A stretch of DNA of 64,000 nucleotides from Acinetobacter venetianus RAG-1 = CIP 110063 (GTDB lineage: Bacteria > Pseudomonadota > Gammaproteobacteria > Pseudomonadales > Moraxellaceae). The translations under genes were made by a program, and so were the position numbers. The stretch spans positions 62,001-126,000 of the forward strand of contig NZ_KB849560.1 in NCBI RefSeq assembly GCF_000368585.1. Direction: 5' to 3'. Positions 10,325-19,476 of this stretch are shown piece after piece. Every line of letters begins with the position of its first letter. Position 1 is the first letter of the stretch. Under the pieces are notes generated by a model that saw only the letters and a list, made by a program, of their open reading frames with translations, ran no database searches and had not been told where the DNA came from.

Positions 10325-11758
10325 TTAAGCTAGTTCACCACGGAGTTTGCGCATACGTGGCTTATATAACAATTGATAGGTCACCGCTAAAATGACCACC
10401 CACAATGGACTGACATACAATGCTTTTAAGGTGTCAGGCTCAAGTGCCAAAATCACCAAAGCAAATAGCAAGAATGCAATCACCACATAAGACATAAACA
10501 CGCCGCCTGGCATCTTGAAATTTGATTGTGCATGTAATTCTGGGCGTAACTTACGATAGCGGATATAGCAGACCATAATTAGACTCCACACACTGATAAA
10601 TAGAATCACGCATAAAGAACTAGCTAAGGTAAATGCTTCCATCGTATTTGGGACAAAGTACTGAAGTACTGCGCCACCCATGATGAATACACACGAGAAA
10701 ATCAAACCGTTGGCAGGAACCGCACTTTTGGACAAACGACCAAACGCATTTGGTGCCTGTCCATCTTTAGATAAACCAAATAACATACGACTGGTAGAGA
10801 ATACACCACTGTTCATCGATGACATTACTGATGAAAGCACCACCAAGTTCATGATGATTGCTGATGTCACAATACCTGCATTCATGAACAACTCTACAAA
10901 TGGGCTTTTATCTGGGCTAATACTATTCCACGGTGTAACCGCCATCACCACAAGCAATGCCAGCACATAGAATAAAATGATACGAATCGGAATAGCATTG
11001 ATCGCTTTTGGAAGGTTCTTGTGCGGGTCTTTGGTTTCCGCCGCTGTTGTTCCAATTAACTCGACCCCGACAAAGGCAAATACGGCGATCTGAAAACCTG
11101 CCAAGAAGCCTTCAGCACCTTTCGGGAACATCCCGCCATGCGACCAAATATTGCTGAGTGATGCCACTGTGCCATGAGGTGCGGTAAAGTGACTGAAAAT
11201 CATGTAACCACCAATCGCAATCAAACCAATAATCGCGAGGATTTTAATCAGTGCAAACCAAAATTCGACTTCACCAAACAATTTGACTGTAAGTAAATTG
11301 AGGGCCAATACAAACAATACGCAGCCCGCGCTAATCGCCGCCTGCCCTATCGGGGTAAAGGTTGTGCCGTCAGGTAACCAAAAACCAAGATAGTTAATCA
11401 CTGCGGCCAAGTCAGCAATACCAACCAGCACCCAACCGAGCCAATACGTCCAACCTAAATAATAGCCAGCCCAAGGCCCGATTAAATCATGCGCCATATC
11501 TACGAAAGATTTGTACTGTAAATTTGCCAGTAACAATTCACCGAGAGCACGCATTAAAAAGAAAAACATGCCGCCAATAATCATGTAAATAAACAAGATG
11601 GATGGCCCTGCGAGGGAGATGGTTTTGCCAGATCCCATAAAGAGACCTGTACCAATCGCGCCACCGATCGCAATCAATTGCAAATGGCGATTGGATAATT
11701 TCCGTTGTAAGTCTTGAGGTGCTTGTTCACCTTCTGACTGATTATGAATAACCGTCAT
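10325..11758 (-). CDS. cycA: D-serine/D-alanine/glycine-type amino acid permease
   Basis: Inner-membrane amino acid:H+ symporter of the APC superfamily, 477 residues with about 12 hydrophobic segments. The N-terminal LSNRHLQLIAIGGAIGTGLFMGSGK is the signature of the enterobacterial-type amino acid transporter group. GELLLANLQYKSFVDMAHDLIGPWAGYYLGWTYW-type sequence resembles CycA. Genes for alanine racemase and D-amino acid dehydrogenase next to it support D-alanine and related uptake. An isolated 190-base leader separates it from ridA and contains a strong inverted repeat, so it probably has its own promoter. Confidence 0.82.
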   Translation of the reverse strand: MTVIHNQSEGEQAPQDLQRKLSNRHLQLIAIGGAIGTGLFMGSGKTISLAGPSILFIYMIIGGMFFFLMRALGELLLANLQYKSFVDMAHDLIGPWAGYYLGWTYWLGWVLVGIADLAAVINYLGFWLPDGTTFTPIGQAAISAGCVLFVLALNLLTVKLFGEVEFWFALIKILAIIGLIAIGGYMIFSHFTAPHGTVASLSNIWSHGGMFPKGAEGFLAGFQIAVFAFVGVELIGTTAAETKDPHKNLPKAINAIPIRIILFYVLALLVVMAVTPWNSISPDKSPFVELFMNAGIVTSAIIMNLVVLSSVMSSMNSGVFSTSRMLFGLSKDGQAPNAFGRLSKSAVPANGLIFSCVFIMGGAVLQYFVPNTMEAFTLASSLCVILFISVWSLIMVCYIRYRKLRPELHAQSNFKMPGGVFMSYVVIAFLLFALVILALEPDTLKALYVSPLWVVILAVTYQLLYKPRMRKLRGELA

Positions 11759-11785
11759 AACAAAAGTTCCTTTTACTACTTCCTA

Positions 11786-11846
11786 AATGGATTGGCTGCT
11801 TATTTATGCGCTATTCCCAGCTGTCTTTTAAAATAACCAATCCATT
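11786..11846 (-). promoter_or_regulatory. Structured 5' leader of cycA
   Basis: AATGGATTGG and CCAATCCATT form a perfect 10-bp stem around 41 bases, ending 28 bases before the cycA start and close to its AAAAGGAA ribosome binding site. The stem could be an RNA leader structure or a looped operator. No known riboswitch pattern was recognised. Confidence 0.45.
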
Positions 11847-11927
11847 CTGTTTGCAAGAAAATACGTATCTGACTTAGTTTTAGCTATAGCAAATACGTTA
11901 CTTTTCTTCTTTTTTAATATTCTTTAA

Positions 11928-11957
11928 GCAAAAATAAGGCTGATTGCCTTATTTTTG
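11928..11957 (-). terminator. Terminator overlapping the ridA stop codon
   Basis: GCAAAAATAAGGC and GCCTTATTTTTG form a long stem with a 5-base loop; the last two ridA codons and stop lie within one arm. In the leftward transcript the stem ends in a U-rich arm, so it probably ends the dadA-alr-ridA transcript. Confidence 0.65.
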
Positions 11958-12308
11958 TGCTGCAACAACTGCAATTTCGATTAACCATTTCGGATTGACT
12001 AAATCCGCTTGAATGGTCGCGCGCGAGGGAGCGACACAACCTTTTAACCAATCAACCCATATCGTATTCACCGTTTGGAAATCCGATAAATCTTTGATAA
12101 AGAGTTGTGCTGACAATAAACGAGATTTATCTGTATTTGCCGATGCCAATAACGTATCAATGGTCGCAAGCACTTCGCGCGTTTGAGCTTCGATATCAAG
12201 ATCTGCATTTTTGGGTACTTGCCCAGATAAATACACCACCTTATTAAATACCGTTACGGCACTCATCACTTCATTGGTATTTATCTTTTGGATATCTGAA
12301 TGAGACAC
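11949..12308 (-). CDS. RidA-family (YjgF/UK114) enamine/imine deaminase
   Basis: Small trimeric enzyme of 119 residues that hydrolyses reactive 2-aminoacrylate-type imines. The signature near the C-terminus is CVAPSRATIQADLVNP, with the conserved Arg, followed by LIEIAVVAA, with the conserved Glu. It lies 10 bases downstream of the alanine racemase gene and is co-directional with dadA. Imino acids released by D-amino acid dehydrogenase are its likely substrates. It belongs to a RidA subgroup that differs from the housekeeping RidA, so a dad-dedicated function is inferred. Confidence 0.85.
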   Translation of the reverse strand: MSHSDIQKINTNEVMSAVTVFNKVVYLSGQVPKNADLDIEAQTREVLATIDTLLASANTDKSRLLSAQLFIKDLSDFQTVNTIWVDWLKGCVAPSRATIQADLVNPKWLIEIAVVAAQK

Positions 12309-12318
12309 TGTTCTTTCC

Positions 12319-13422
12319 TTATTGCTGATTTATAAATGAAACACGCGCAGTGACTCCACACATCAGTTCATAACCGACTGTGCCTGAAGCCGCTGCTACA
12401 TCATCAATGGATAAAATTGTTCCTGTGTGGGATTTACCCCAAAGCACCACTTCACTGCCGACTTCAGCATCCTCAACTGGCGTCAAATCGACTGCCAACA
12501 TATCCATGCTGACACGACCAATGGTTCGCGTCCGAATCCCATTGACCAACACAGGTGTTCCAGTCGGTGAAATACGCTGATAACCATCGGCATAACCACA
12601 TGCCACAATGCCAATCTTCATTGCTCGTTCAGCGACGAAGCTTGAGCCATAACCCACACTTTCTTTCGGATTGAGATGCTGCACCGCAATTAACTCACTG
12701 CGTAAGCTCATGGTCGGCACAAGCCCCCAATCTTGAATGCTATGTTTGGGAAAGTCAGGAGAGCTGCCGTACAGCATGATGCCTGCACGTACATAATCGG
12801 ACTGAAGTTGATCTTGGTATCGTAGGATCGCAGCACTATTACTGACGGATCTTTCACCCGGAAGATATTGAATTGCAGCTTCAAATTCTTTGATTTGATA
12901 ATCTATGCCGACATGCCCAAACCGCTCACCGTCTGCATCAGAGAAATGCATCATATGGGTGATTTTGCCCACATTTGGGAGGCTATTTAGGTGTTGCCAG
13001 ACTTTACGATACTGCTGTGGTTTAAAGCCTAAACGGTTCATTCCACTGTTCATTTTGAGAAAAATATCAAACTGGGCAGGATAAATGTGCTGCTGCAACC
13101 ATTCGATTTGTTGCTCATTGTGAATGGTAAAACTAAGCTGATATTGAGCACAATCAAACAAGTCTTGAGGAGAAAAAATACCCTCAAGCAGTAAAATTGG
13201 GCCTGTCCATCCTAAAGCGCGTAACCGTATGCCCTCTTCAATATCGAGTAAAGCAAAACCATCGGCGCTTTTAAATGACGAATAAACACGCTCAATTCCA
13301 TGCCCATAGGCATTGGCTTTGACCACAGCAAAAACCTTGCTATTCGGCACAGACTGCCGAACAACAGCTAGATTCTGAGTTAACGCTTGCTGATGAATAA
13401 CTGCGGTAATTGGACGAGGCAT
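12319..13422 (-). CDS. dadX: Alanine racemase, catabolic type
   Basis: PLP enzyme that interconverts L- and D-alanine. It is 367 residues long. VVKANAYGHG carries the PLP lysine, Lys35, and ESVGYGSSF supplies the second catalytic base, a tyrosine. The neighbours dadA and dadR show it serves L-alanine breakdown, although D-alanine for peptidoglycan is also possible. It lies 24 bases after dadA and 10 bases before ridA. Confidence 0.92.
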   Translation of the reverse strand: MPRPITAVIHQQALTQNLAVVRQSVPNSKVFAVVKANAYGHGIERVYSSFKSADGFALLDIEEGIRLRALGWTGPILLLEGIFSPQDLFDCAQYQLSFTIHNEQQIEWLQQHIYPAQFDIFLKMNSGMNRLGFKPQQYRKVWQHLNSLPNVGKITHMMHFSDADGERFGHVGIDYQIKEFEAAIQYLPGERSVSNSAAILRYQDQLQSDYVRAGIMLYGSSPDFPKHSIQDWGLVPTMSLRSELIAVQHLNPKESVGYGSSFVAERAMKIGIVACGYADGYQRISPTGTPVLVNGIRTRTIGRVSMDMLAVDLTPVEDAEVGSEVVLWGKSHTGTILSIDDVAAASGTVGYELMCGVTARVSFINQQ

Positions 13423-13446
13423 AATGAACTTCCTTGTAATTCGTTA

Positions 13447-14703
13447 CTATGCCGCGTGTGAATAACGCTGAATCGATAAACCATCTGTACTGATGTCGGT
13501 ACGATGATTTAACACAAGGTCACTGATCAGTTTTCCAGATCCGCATGCCATCGTCCAACCCAAAGTTCCATGTCCTGTGTTGAGGAATAGATTCTTATAC
13601 TGTGTTGCTCCGATGATTGGTGTGCTGTCAGGGGTCATTGGACGAAGACCTGTCCAGAAAGATGCTTGTTTCAAGTCACCGCCTGGGAATAAATCTTGCG
13701 TCACCATTTCCAATGTTGCACGGCGATCTTGATTGAGACCTAAATTAAAACCACTTAATTCAGCCATACCACCCACACGAATCCGCTGATCAAAACGAGT
13801 AATCGCAACCTTATAAGTTTCATCGAGTACCGTAGATTGTGGTGCAAATTTCGGCTCAACAATTGGAATCGTGAGTGAATAACCTTTGACTGGATAAACT
13901 GGCAGATTTAACTCTAACGGTTTTAAGAAATCACGCGAGTAACTACCAAATGCCAAGACAAAACGATCAGCTGTTAAAACTGCTCCATCGACCATAACGC
14001 CTTTGATCTCATCACCTTCAACGATCAGTTTTTCAACGTTTTGATCAAACTTGAACTCAACACCTAGGTCTTGCGCTAGTTTTGCCAACGCATTGGTAAA
14101 CAGAAAGCAGTCGCCTGTTTCGTCATTAGGTAAGTGTAAGCCACCCACCAAATGATCGTTATGTGCCAATGCAGGCTCGACTGACCCGAGTTGTTGTGCA
14201 TTTAATAAATCAAAATCAACGCCACACTCTTTGAGTACCTGAATGTCTCGCTGTACAGCTTCAAGTTGGGCTTCATTACGGAAAATCTGTAGCGTTCCTT
14301 TAGCACGATTTTCGTAGTTAATACCTGTTTGTTCTCTTAAATCACGTAAACAATCACGACTGTATTCCGCCACACGCATCATGCGCTCTTTATTCACCGC
14401 ATAACTTTGTGGGTTACAGTTTTTCAGCATCTGTGCCATCCACTGAAGCTGCCACATACTGCCATCAATATTAATTGCCAACGGTGCGTGATGTTGGAAC
14501 ATCCATTTAACAGCTTTAAATGGAATGCCGGGAGCAGCCCACGGCGTTGAATATCCTGGGGAGATTTGTCCTGCATTACCAAAGCTAGTTTCTTTGGCAG
14601 GGCCAGATTGACGGTCAAGTACAGTCACTTGAGCACCTTGTTGCGCTAGGTAGTAAGCACTTGCTACACCAATGACACCACTTCCTAAAACGATTACGCG
14701 CAT
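13447..14703 (-). CDS. dadA: D-amino acid dehydrogenase, small subunit type
   Basis: FAD enzyme that oxidises D-alanine to pyruvate and ammonia and feeds electrons to the respiratory chain at the inner membrane. It is about 418 residues long. [30 protein letters not shown] is the Rossmann FAD site, and [21 protein letters not shown] is the C-terminal FAD motif. The ATG at 14703 follows GAGGGA; a GTG six codons upstream is less likely. It is the first gene of the leftward dadA-dadX-ridA operon, with dadR divergent. Confidence 0.93.
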   Translation of the reverse strand: MRVIVLGSGVIGVASAYYLAQQGAQVTVLDRQSGPAKETSFGNAGQISPGYSTPWAAPGIPFKAVKWMFQHHAPLAINIDGSMWQLQWMAQMLKNCNPQSYAVNKERMMRVAEYSRDCLRDLREQTGINYENRAKGTLQIFRNEAQLEAVQRDIQVLKECGVDFDLLNAQQLGSVEPALAHNDHLVGGLHLPNDETGDCFLFTNALAKLAQDLGVEFKFDQNVEKLIVEGDEIKGVMVDGAVLTADRFVLAFGSYSRDFLKPLELNLPVYPVKGYSLTIPIVEPKFAPQSTVLDETYKVAITRFDQRIRVGGMAELSGFNLGLNQDRRATLEMVTQDLFPGGDLKQASFWTGLRPMTPDSTPIIGATQYKNLFLNTGHGTLGWTMACGSGKLISDLVLNHRTDISTDGLSIQRYSHAA

Positions 14704-14723
14704 AACAGATCCCTCACGCACAC

Positions 14724-14771
14724 ACTAGTTTATTTAACTAGTATATTTTTGGATCAATAGTTTATTTGACT
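14724..14771. promoter_or_regulatory. Direct repeats, candidate DadR (Lrp-type) sites
   Basis: TAGTTTATTTAACT at 14726-14739 and TAGTTTATTTGACT at 14758-14771 match in 13 of 14 positions and lie exactly 32 bases apart, about three helical turns. The first copy is also framed by two ACTAGT hexamers. Same-face spacing suits cooperative binding by an octameric Lrp-type protein between dadA and dadR. Confidence 0.55.
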
Positions 14772-14842
14772 GTTTTTATGCTTATAATCTAGGTAATTCA
14801 TATTTTTTGTCATGCAAAAATTAAAATAAAAGGGAATAATCT

Positions 14843-15310
14843 ATGCGTAAATTAGACCGTATTGATCGCCTAATTTTAGATATTCTGCAACGCGAAGGAC
14901 GGATCGCGATTAGTGAACTGGCTTCTCGTGTCAACTTATCGACCACACCTTGTTCAGAACGTGTTAAACGCTTAGAACGGGAAGGGATCATCATCGGCTA
15001 TTATGCTCGTCTGAACCCAGAACTGGTCGATCGTAATCTACTAGTGTTTCTTGAGATCAAACTTTCCGCAAAATCTGGTGATGTATTTGACCAAGTGGCT
15101 CGAGATTTGGTCGATATTCCAGAAGTATTGGAATGCCATTTGATTTCTGGTGAGTTTGACTATCTTGTTAAAGCAAGACTCAAAGAAATGAGCGCCTATC
15201 GCCGACTATTAGGTGATTTATTAAAGAAACTACCTGCTTCGGCCTCATCACATAGTTATGTGGTGATGGAAGAAGTGAAAGAAAGCTTATATCTCGATAT
15301 GGGTGTATAA
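14843..15310 (+). CDS. dadR: Lrp/AsnC-family regulator of D-alanine catabolism
   Basis: DNA-binding regulator of 155 residues. The helix-turn-helix is at about residues 5-50 (LDRIDRLILDILQREGRIAI to STTPCSERVKRLEREG), and the RAM effector domain fills the rest, with the GEFDYLVKARL turn. It is divergent from dadA and 139 bases away, the arrangement in which DadR senses L-alanine and activates dadAX in pseudomonads. The ATG at 14843 follows AAAAGGGAA. Confidence 0.86.
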   Translation: MRKLDRIDRLILDILQREGRIAISELASRVNLSTTPCSERVKRLEREGIIIGYYARLNPELVDRNLLVFLEIKLSAKSGDVFDQVARDLVDIPEVLECHLISGEFDYLVKARLKEMSAYRRLLGDLLKKLPASASSHSYVVMEEVKESLYLDMGV

Positions 15311-15364
15311 GTGATTTAAAGTGCTTGAGGGCGAATGATCCTGTTATTGAAATAAAAGCTTAGA

Positions 15365-15389
15365 GGAGATTCTTAAATTAAGAATCTCC
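15365..15389. terminator. Perfect 11-bp inverted repeat between dadR and rraB
   Basis: GGAGATTCTTA and TAAGAATCTCC close on a 3-base loop. No strong T-run follows on either strand. It lies between two convergent genes, so a bidirectional terminator is the simplest reading. Confidence 0.4.
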
Positions 15390-15434
15390 AAATGATGACG
15401 AGCGAACTGATATTTTTAATCATTCAGGCTGCTG

Positions 15435-15803
15435 CTATTCATCTTCTTCATCATAGATATAGCTCATACAACCCCAGCCATCGTATTCACCGCCAAACTC
15501 TTGAGCGATACGGGTCATCCATTCTTCTAGATCTTCAATATCTTCATATTCTAGGATCATGTTGACATGGATATTCAGCACCCATAAATCAGAACCATCT
15601 GAATGAAGCTCCTCTTGATACAAGGAGATTTTTTGCTCTTGGTGTAATAGGTGCAATGCACACTTTTCCGCTTGTTCTTGTTTTGCAAAGACAACCGAAA
15701 ACTCAACTTCATGCGGTTCGCTCAGGTCATTGCCATCTTCAACCATTTGCCAGAGTACATTGCCATTATCGTTATCAGGGAATTGATCATAGTCGCGTGT
15801 CAT
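15435..15803 (-). CDS. rraB: RraB-like regulator of RNase E
   Basis: Small acidic cytosolic protein of 122 residues. The C-terminal AQEFGGEYDGWGCMSYIYDEEDE closely matches the EYDGWG block plus acidic tail of E. coli RraB, which binds RNase E and changes which RNAs it cuts. The N-terminal half holds the ferredoxin-like fold region. It stands alone between the dad genes and an acetyltransferase gene. The call rests on the C-terminal motif and size. Confidence 0.75.
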   Translation of the reverse strand: MTRDYDQFPDNDNGNVLWQMVEDGNDLSEPHEVEFSVVFAKQEQAEKCALHLLHQEQKISLYQEELHSDGSDLWVLNIHVNMILEYEDIEDLEEWMTRIAQEFGGEYDGWGCMSYIYDEEDE

Positions 15804-15929
15804 ATGAGTATCCTTTGTTATGTTTTGGATTTGATTGTTTGGCTATAGATTAACCTATTTTTATGTCAGTTTTTAGACCTGTCGATATCATTATTGTAGT
15901 TAAAAAATAATCAAAATTGCCTTATAGAA

Positions 15930-16424
15930 TCACTTAGCTTGACTGAGTTGGATCATCAGTACTACTTGATCTAAACAACGAATACCATGTTCATAGATTG
16001 CCTCTGGGTAATCTTTAAAAACATCGACCTCAATGTGCGACATTCGGAAACCACATTTTTGATAGAGTGCCAACTGATCTAAGCTAGAATTGCCTGTTTT
16101 AACGATAATCGATGCTGTTGATCGTTGCTTGGCATATACAATCGCATGTCGAATGAGCGCCTTAGCAATTCCTTGTCCCTGAAAAGCACCCGCTACTGTT
16201 AAGTTTTTAATCTCAGCTTGATCATGATTTTCGAGCAAACATAGCTGCGCAATACATTCATTTTCGGCATTACACACGACAAAAATCTTCGCATCAAAAA
16301 GATATGTTGAGATGTGCTCCCAACTGGGATCAGCTTCTAATAAAAGTGCTTTCAATTGAGCTTGTTGTTCAGCAGTTAAATTTGTCCAATGCGTTTGCTG
16401 AATTGCCTGCATAGTATTTTCCAT
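15930..16424 (-). CDS. GNAT-family N-acetyltransferase
   Basis: Acetyl-CoA-dependent acetyltransferase of about 164 residues. The pyrophosphate-binding motif A is VAGAFQGQGIAKALIRHAI near residues 95-115, and YQKCGFRMSHIE is the usual beta6-beta7 segment. The substrate is not evident. It lies 12 bases downstream of rluA in the same direction, so the two may share a transcript. An ATG four codons further in is an alternative start. Confidence 0.78.
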   Translation of the reverse strand: MENTMQAIQQTHWTNLTAEQQAQLKALLLEADPSWEHISTYLFDAKIFVVCNAENECIAQLCLLENHDQAEIKNLTVAGAFQGQGIAKALIRHAIVYAKQRSTASIIVKTGNSSLDQLALYQKCGFRMSHIEVDVFKDYPEAIYEHGIRCLDQVVLMIQLSQAK

Positions 16425-16436
16425 TTCTTCTCAATA

Positions 16437-17102
16437 CTAAAATGGCACATCAGAGCGGATTTCTATCGCCTGCATGTTCAAGGGATGTTGAAATGCGAGA
16501 TAAGCCGCATGTAATGCCATCCGTTTTAAATGAAATTTGGTAGGTTCGGGATGATAAAGTTTATCGCCCATAATCGAATGACCAATATGCATCATATGCA
16601 CGCGGAGCTGATGCGAGCGACCAGTCACAGGCTCTAAACGCACCCGACTTTGATCCGTTACAGCATCATAATCCATCAACTGAAATAAGGTTTTGGCAGA
16701 TTTCCCTAACTCAAAATGCACCATCTGACGTGGACGATTTTCCCAATCCGTGATCAATGGGACTTCTACACTCCCTTCTGCCTGAATTTGTCCTTGAACC
16801 AGTGCAACATAGTATTTTTTGACTGTCCGCGCTTGGAACATTTTACTGACCGCGACTTCGGCTTCTCGATGCTTGGCGAACATCAACAAACCAGAGGTCG
16901 CCATATCTAAACGGTGCGTCACTTTGGCAGTTGGATATTTTTCCAAAACGCGTAAATAAGCACTGTCCTGATGCTCTGGCAATCGCCCCATCACCGACAA
17001 TAAACCTGCAGGCTTATTAACCACCACTAAATCATCATCTTCATACAAGATCTCTAAAGGTTCTTGCGGTGGCATATAGATAAAATTGTCATTTAACGGC
17101 AT
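16437..17102 (-). CDS. rluA: Dual-specificity pseudouridine synthase RluA
   Basis: Makes pseudouridine in 23S rRNA and certain tRNAs. It is 221 residues long, almost the same as E. coli RluA (219). VTHRLDMATSGLL contains the catalytic Asp in the HRLDxxTSG motif. PPQEP at the N-terminus, GLLSVMGRLPEHQDS and ITDWENRPRQ match RluA rather than the longer RluC and RluD, and there is no S4 domain. Confidence 0.88.
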   Translation of the reverse strand: MPLNDNFIYMPPQEPLEILYEDDDLVVVNKPAGLLSVMGRLPEHQDSAYLRVLEKYPTAKVTHRLDMATSGLLMFAKHREAEVAVSKMFQARTVKKYYVALVQGQIQAEGSVEVPLITDWENRPRQMVHFELGKSAKTLFQLMDYDAVTDQSRVRLEPVTGRSHQLRVHMMHIGHSIMGDKLYHPEPTKFHLKRMALHAAYLAFQHPLNMQAIEIRSDVPF

Positions 17103-17287
17103 GGGACATAAAACAGATTCAAAAAAGCCAAATGATTATAGCGGCTTATCTTGGGAATTTAACCATCCCGCTCGATAGAACAACCAAACCATTCGGCTAC
17201 AATGATTTTTTATTTTTAGCAGGTGTGATGAATAAAGAATCTTTGATCTCATTTATTCATCTGGTTTCATGATTTGTTATTGATTCA

Positions 17288-17740
17288 TTAAGAAGCCGAC
17301 TTCATTGGCTTGCTTAAATTTTCACGATATAGCGTTTCTAGTTCCGCTATTTCACCATGCATAAATGCAAGTAGATATTCTTTGGCACGACTTTGCGTTA
17401 AATGTTTAAATGAAATACTGTCTTTTGTTTTTCGTGTCAGCAGCCCAAAAACATCCTTTTTTGCAATTAAAACAGGAATATTACTTTCCAGTTTAAATTC
17501 TAAATGCTGCGTTTTAGCAAAAGCATCCAAGATAATTCGAATGGTTTGCCCTGAACGTTCATCTGTAACGATAAAACTGGTACTCGCACCATCTAATTGC
17601 AACTGACGGACTAACTGCTGTCGCCAAGCAATTGCATCAAACCTTTTCAGAATTGTTTCACTGTCAAATGCACCTAAATGATCAGCATCATTACGACCTG
17701 TTTGGTGCGGATAACGTATTTTTAGATCGAATTCATTCAT
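17288..17740 (-). CDS. Hypothetical protein, 150 residues
   Basis: No family was recognised. The protein is soluble-looking, with no signal peptide or membrane segment, and alternates charged and hydrophobic residues (residues 60-100 predict beta strands). The C-terminal third looks helical (SRAKEYLLAFMHGEIAELET). It lies alone between rluA and a 690-bp gap. The start ATG is preceded by a GGTCAGAAAAATA stretch, a weak ribosome site. Confidence 0.6.
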   Translation of the reverse strand: MNEFDLKIRYPHQTGRNDADHLGAFDSETILKRFDAIAWRQQLVRQLQLDGASTSFIVTDERSGQTIRIILDAFAKTQHLEFKLESNIPVLIAKKDVFGLLTRKTKDSISFKHLTQSRAKEYLLAFMHGEIAELETLYRENLSKPMKSAS

Positions 17741-17948
17741 TATTTTTCTGACCTATTCCAGTATGATCATCTTTTGATTTTAACTTTAGGCAAATTATAT
17801 CATTTTGTTTTTTAATATAAAAACAGCGACTTATATTCAAAATTAGAAGATTTAACGATTTATTTCACATTCGATTTTAGTTTTCTTGATCTAGTTTTTA
17901 TTATTTATATCTGATTGGTCATATTCTGTTGAGATTAAATTTTTTAGG

Positions 17949-18166
17949 GTATCAAGGGAAAACAGAGGTTGTTTACTTCAACACCTATGACTTTGTAAGC
18001 CATAACCTTTGCCTATAAACTTTTGATCTATAGCGTCCTAAGCCGAATCGAGACCTTTTGGGTAAGTACACACTTGCTTTGTAAGCGTCGGTGCATGCTA
18101 CTCTTTTCGATCCCTTTCACACCCTTGCGATATAGTTTAGGGGGAAGCTGATGGGATTGTTTTCCT
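17949..18166 (-). ncRNA. Candidate structured RNA or dispersed element
   Basis: This is a more GC-rich island inside an otherwise very AT-rich 690-bp gap, and no gene explains it. Read leftward it holds two hairpins built on the same core CTTACAAAG: one at 17986-18004 (7-bp stem) and one at 18070-18088 (6-bp stem). Downstream lies another pairing (CTATA with TATAG). Strand is a guess, since both hairpins also form on the plus strand. Open frames across it are interrupted. A genus-specific repeat or a small RNA are both possible. Confidence 0.35.
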
Positions 18167-18292
18167 AAAAAATGGTATTTTTAGCCAATAATAAAATAAT
18201 TTTGCATATCTATATTTATAATCCGAATTTTTTCCCATACTTCACAAATTAATCATATAAAAATTCTAACCAAAGCATATTTAATCGAAATT
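18167..18292. other. AT-rich stretch with no recognised content
   Basis: Remainder of the gap between the element at 17949-18166 and the open frame behind the EamA gene. No hairpin with a T-run, gene or repeat was found. The segment at 17741-17948 is similar. Confidence 0.4.
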
Positions 18293-18433
18293 TTAATCAT
18301 GAATCAGCTGAGGAAAAGCCACATTTTCGAGATAAACTGAAAAATCATGCTCAAATTCGTATTGCCCTGAATACGCTAAAGCAATCTTTCCTGTCCAATC
18401 AATATTTTCAACTCTTGTTTCCGCATCACTCGA
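18293..18433 (-). pseudogene. In-frame extension after the EamA stop, possible gene remnant
   Basis: Directly after the TAG stop of the EamA gene the same frame stays open for 46 more codons to TAA. The translation has a natural composition (for example ENIDWTGKIALAYSGQYEFE) and is not membrane-like, so it does not look like part of a transporter. It may be the tail of a deleted downstream gene. Chance is possible at this length. Confidence 0.25.
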
Positions 18434-19321
18434 CTATGCCCAAATCACCATAACCGCAGCCACAATCACCAACCACAAACCCAAATGATCTGTTTTCGCC
18501 AATTTTTCTTTAAAGAAAAAGGCTGAAATTAACAGGCTAAATAAAATTTCGACCTGACCAAGCGTTTTCACAATCGCAACTGTCTGCATACTCATCGCAC
18601 TGAACCATCCCACCGACGCGAGAAAGCTACATACGCTGACTTTAAAGACCAAGCCGAGGCGTTGCCACATTCGATAAAGCGTTTCACGGCTGAAAATTCC
18701 CAAATACAGCAACATGATGATGCATTGAAAACTGATCAAACAGCATAATACCCACGCTGCACGATGCAGAAATGGCAACATGGTCAGCTCTAAGCTGGCT
18801 TCACGTACCAATAATGAAGTGATCGCAAAACATAGACCACTACCCAAACCGATGATTAAGGTTTTCATTGAAAGTTCAGTATGCTGACGACCTTTACTCA
18901 ATAGAAAGACTGCAACCGCACCGATCAGAACCCCTACCCAGCCCCATGTCGTGAGATGTTCCTGTAAAAAAATTACTCCAACAATTGCTGCTAAAATTGC
19001 TTCACTTTTGGCAAGTCCAACACCAATAGCATAGTTTTTTTGTTGAAATAGCATCACCATCAAAGCAGTCGCAAAGATCTGACTCACACCAGCAATGACA
19101 ATGTAAAACCAAAACTTATCTGAGAAATGAACCGCTGCCGTGACAGGTTTTTGCACATATAGAAAGGCTAGATAACTAAAAGCAAAAAGCGGTGAAAATA
19201 GAAAGCGCGCCAGCGTTGTGCCGTAAGCATCCACTGAAGTGCTGAGTTGTTTTTGAAATGCGTTACGCCAAGCCTGCATAAATGCAGCCATGATAGTGAA
19301 TAGAATCCAAGTAAAAGCCAT
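18434..19321 (-). CDS. EamA/DMT-family membrane transporter
   Basis: Drug/metabolite transporter superfamily protein of 295 residues with about ten hydrophobic segments in two EamA repeats. GVGLAKSEAILAAIVGVIFLQEHLTTWGWVGVLIGAVAVFLL ends the first repeat, and TLGQVEILFSLLISAFFFKEKL marks the second. Such proteins usually export amino acids or other small metabolites. The substrate cannot be told. It appears to be transcribed alone. Confidence 0.8.
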   Translation of the reverse strand: MAFTWILFTIMAAFMQAWRNAFQKQLSTSVDAYGTTLARFLFSPLFAFSYLAFLYVQKPVTAAVHFSDKFWFYIVIAGVSQIFATALMVMLFQQKNYAIGVGLAKSEAILAAIVGVIFLQEHLTTWGWVGVLIGAVAVFLLSKGRQHTELSMKTLIIGLGSGLCFAITSLLVREASLELTMLPFLHRAAWVLCCLISFQCIIMLLYLGIFSRETLYRMWQRLGLVFKVSVCSFLASVGWFSAMSMQTVAIVKTLGQVEILFSLLISAFFFKEKLAKTDHLGLWLVIVAAVMVIWA

Positions 19322-19476
19322 AAACGCTAACGCACGATCAAAATGTGAATGTAATTTACTCGCTTGAAGATGATTTTTCGAGCTTTGATTGAGAAAAATA
19401 CTGTCTTTGCAACTCAGAAGCGATGGTTAAGATCACCATGCCCTCGCTGTTTGTTGAATGAGAAGCTAGCTTTGGT

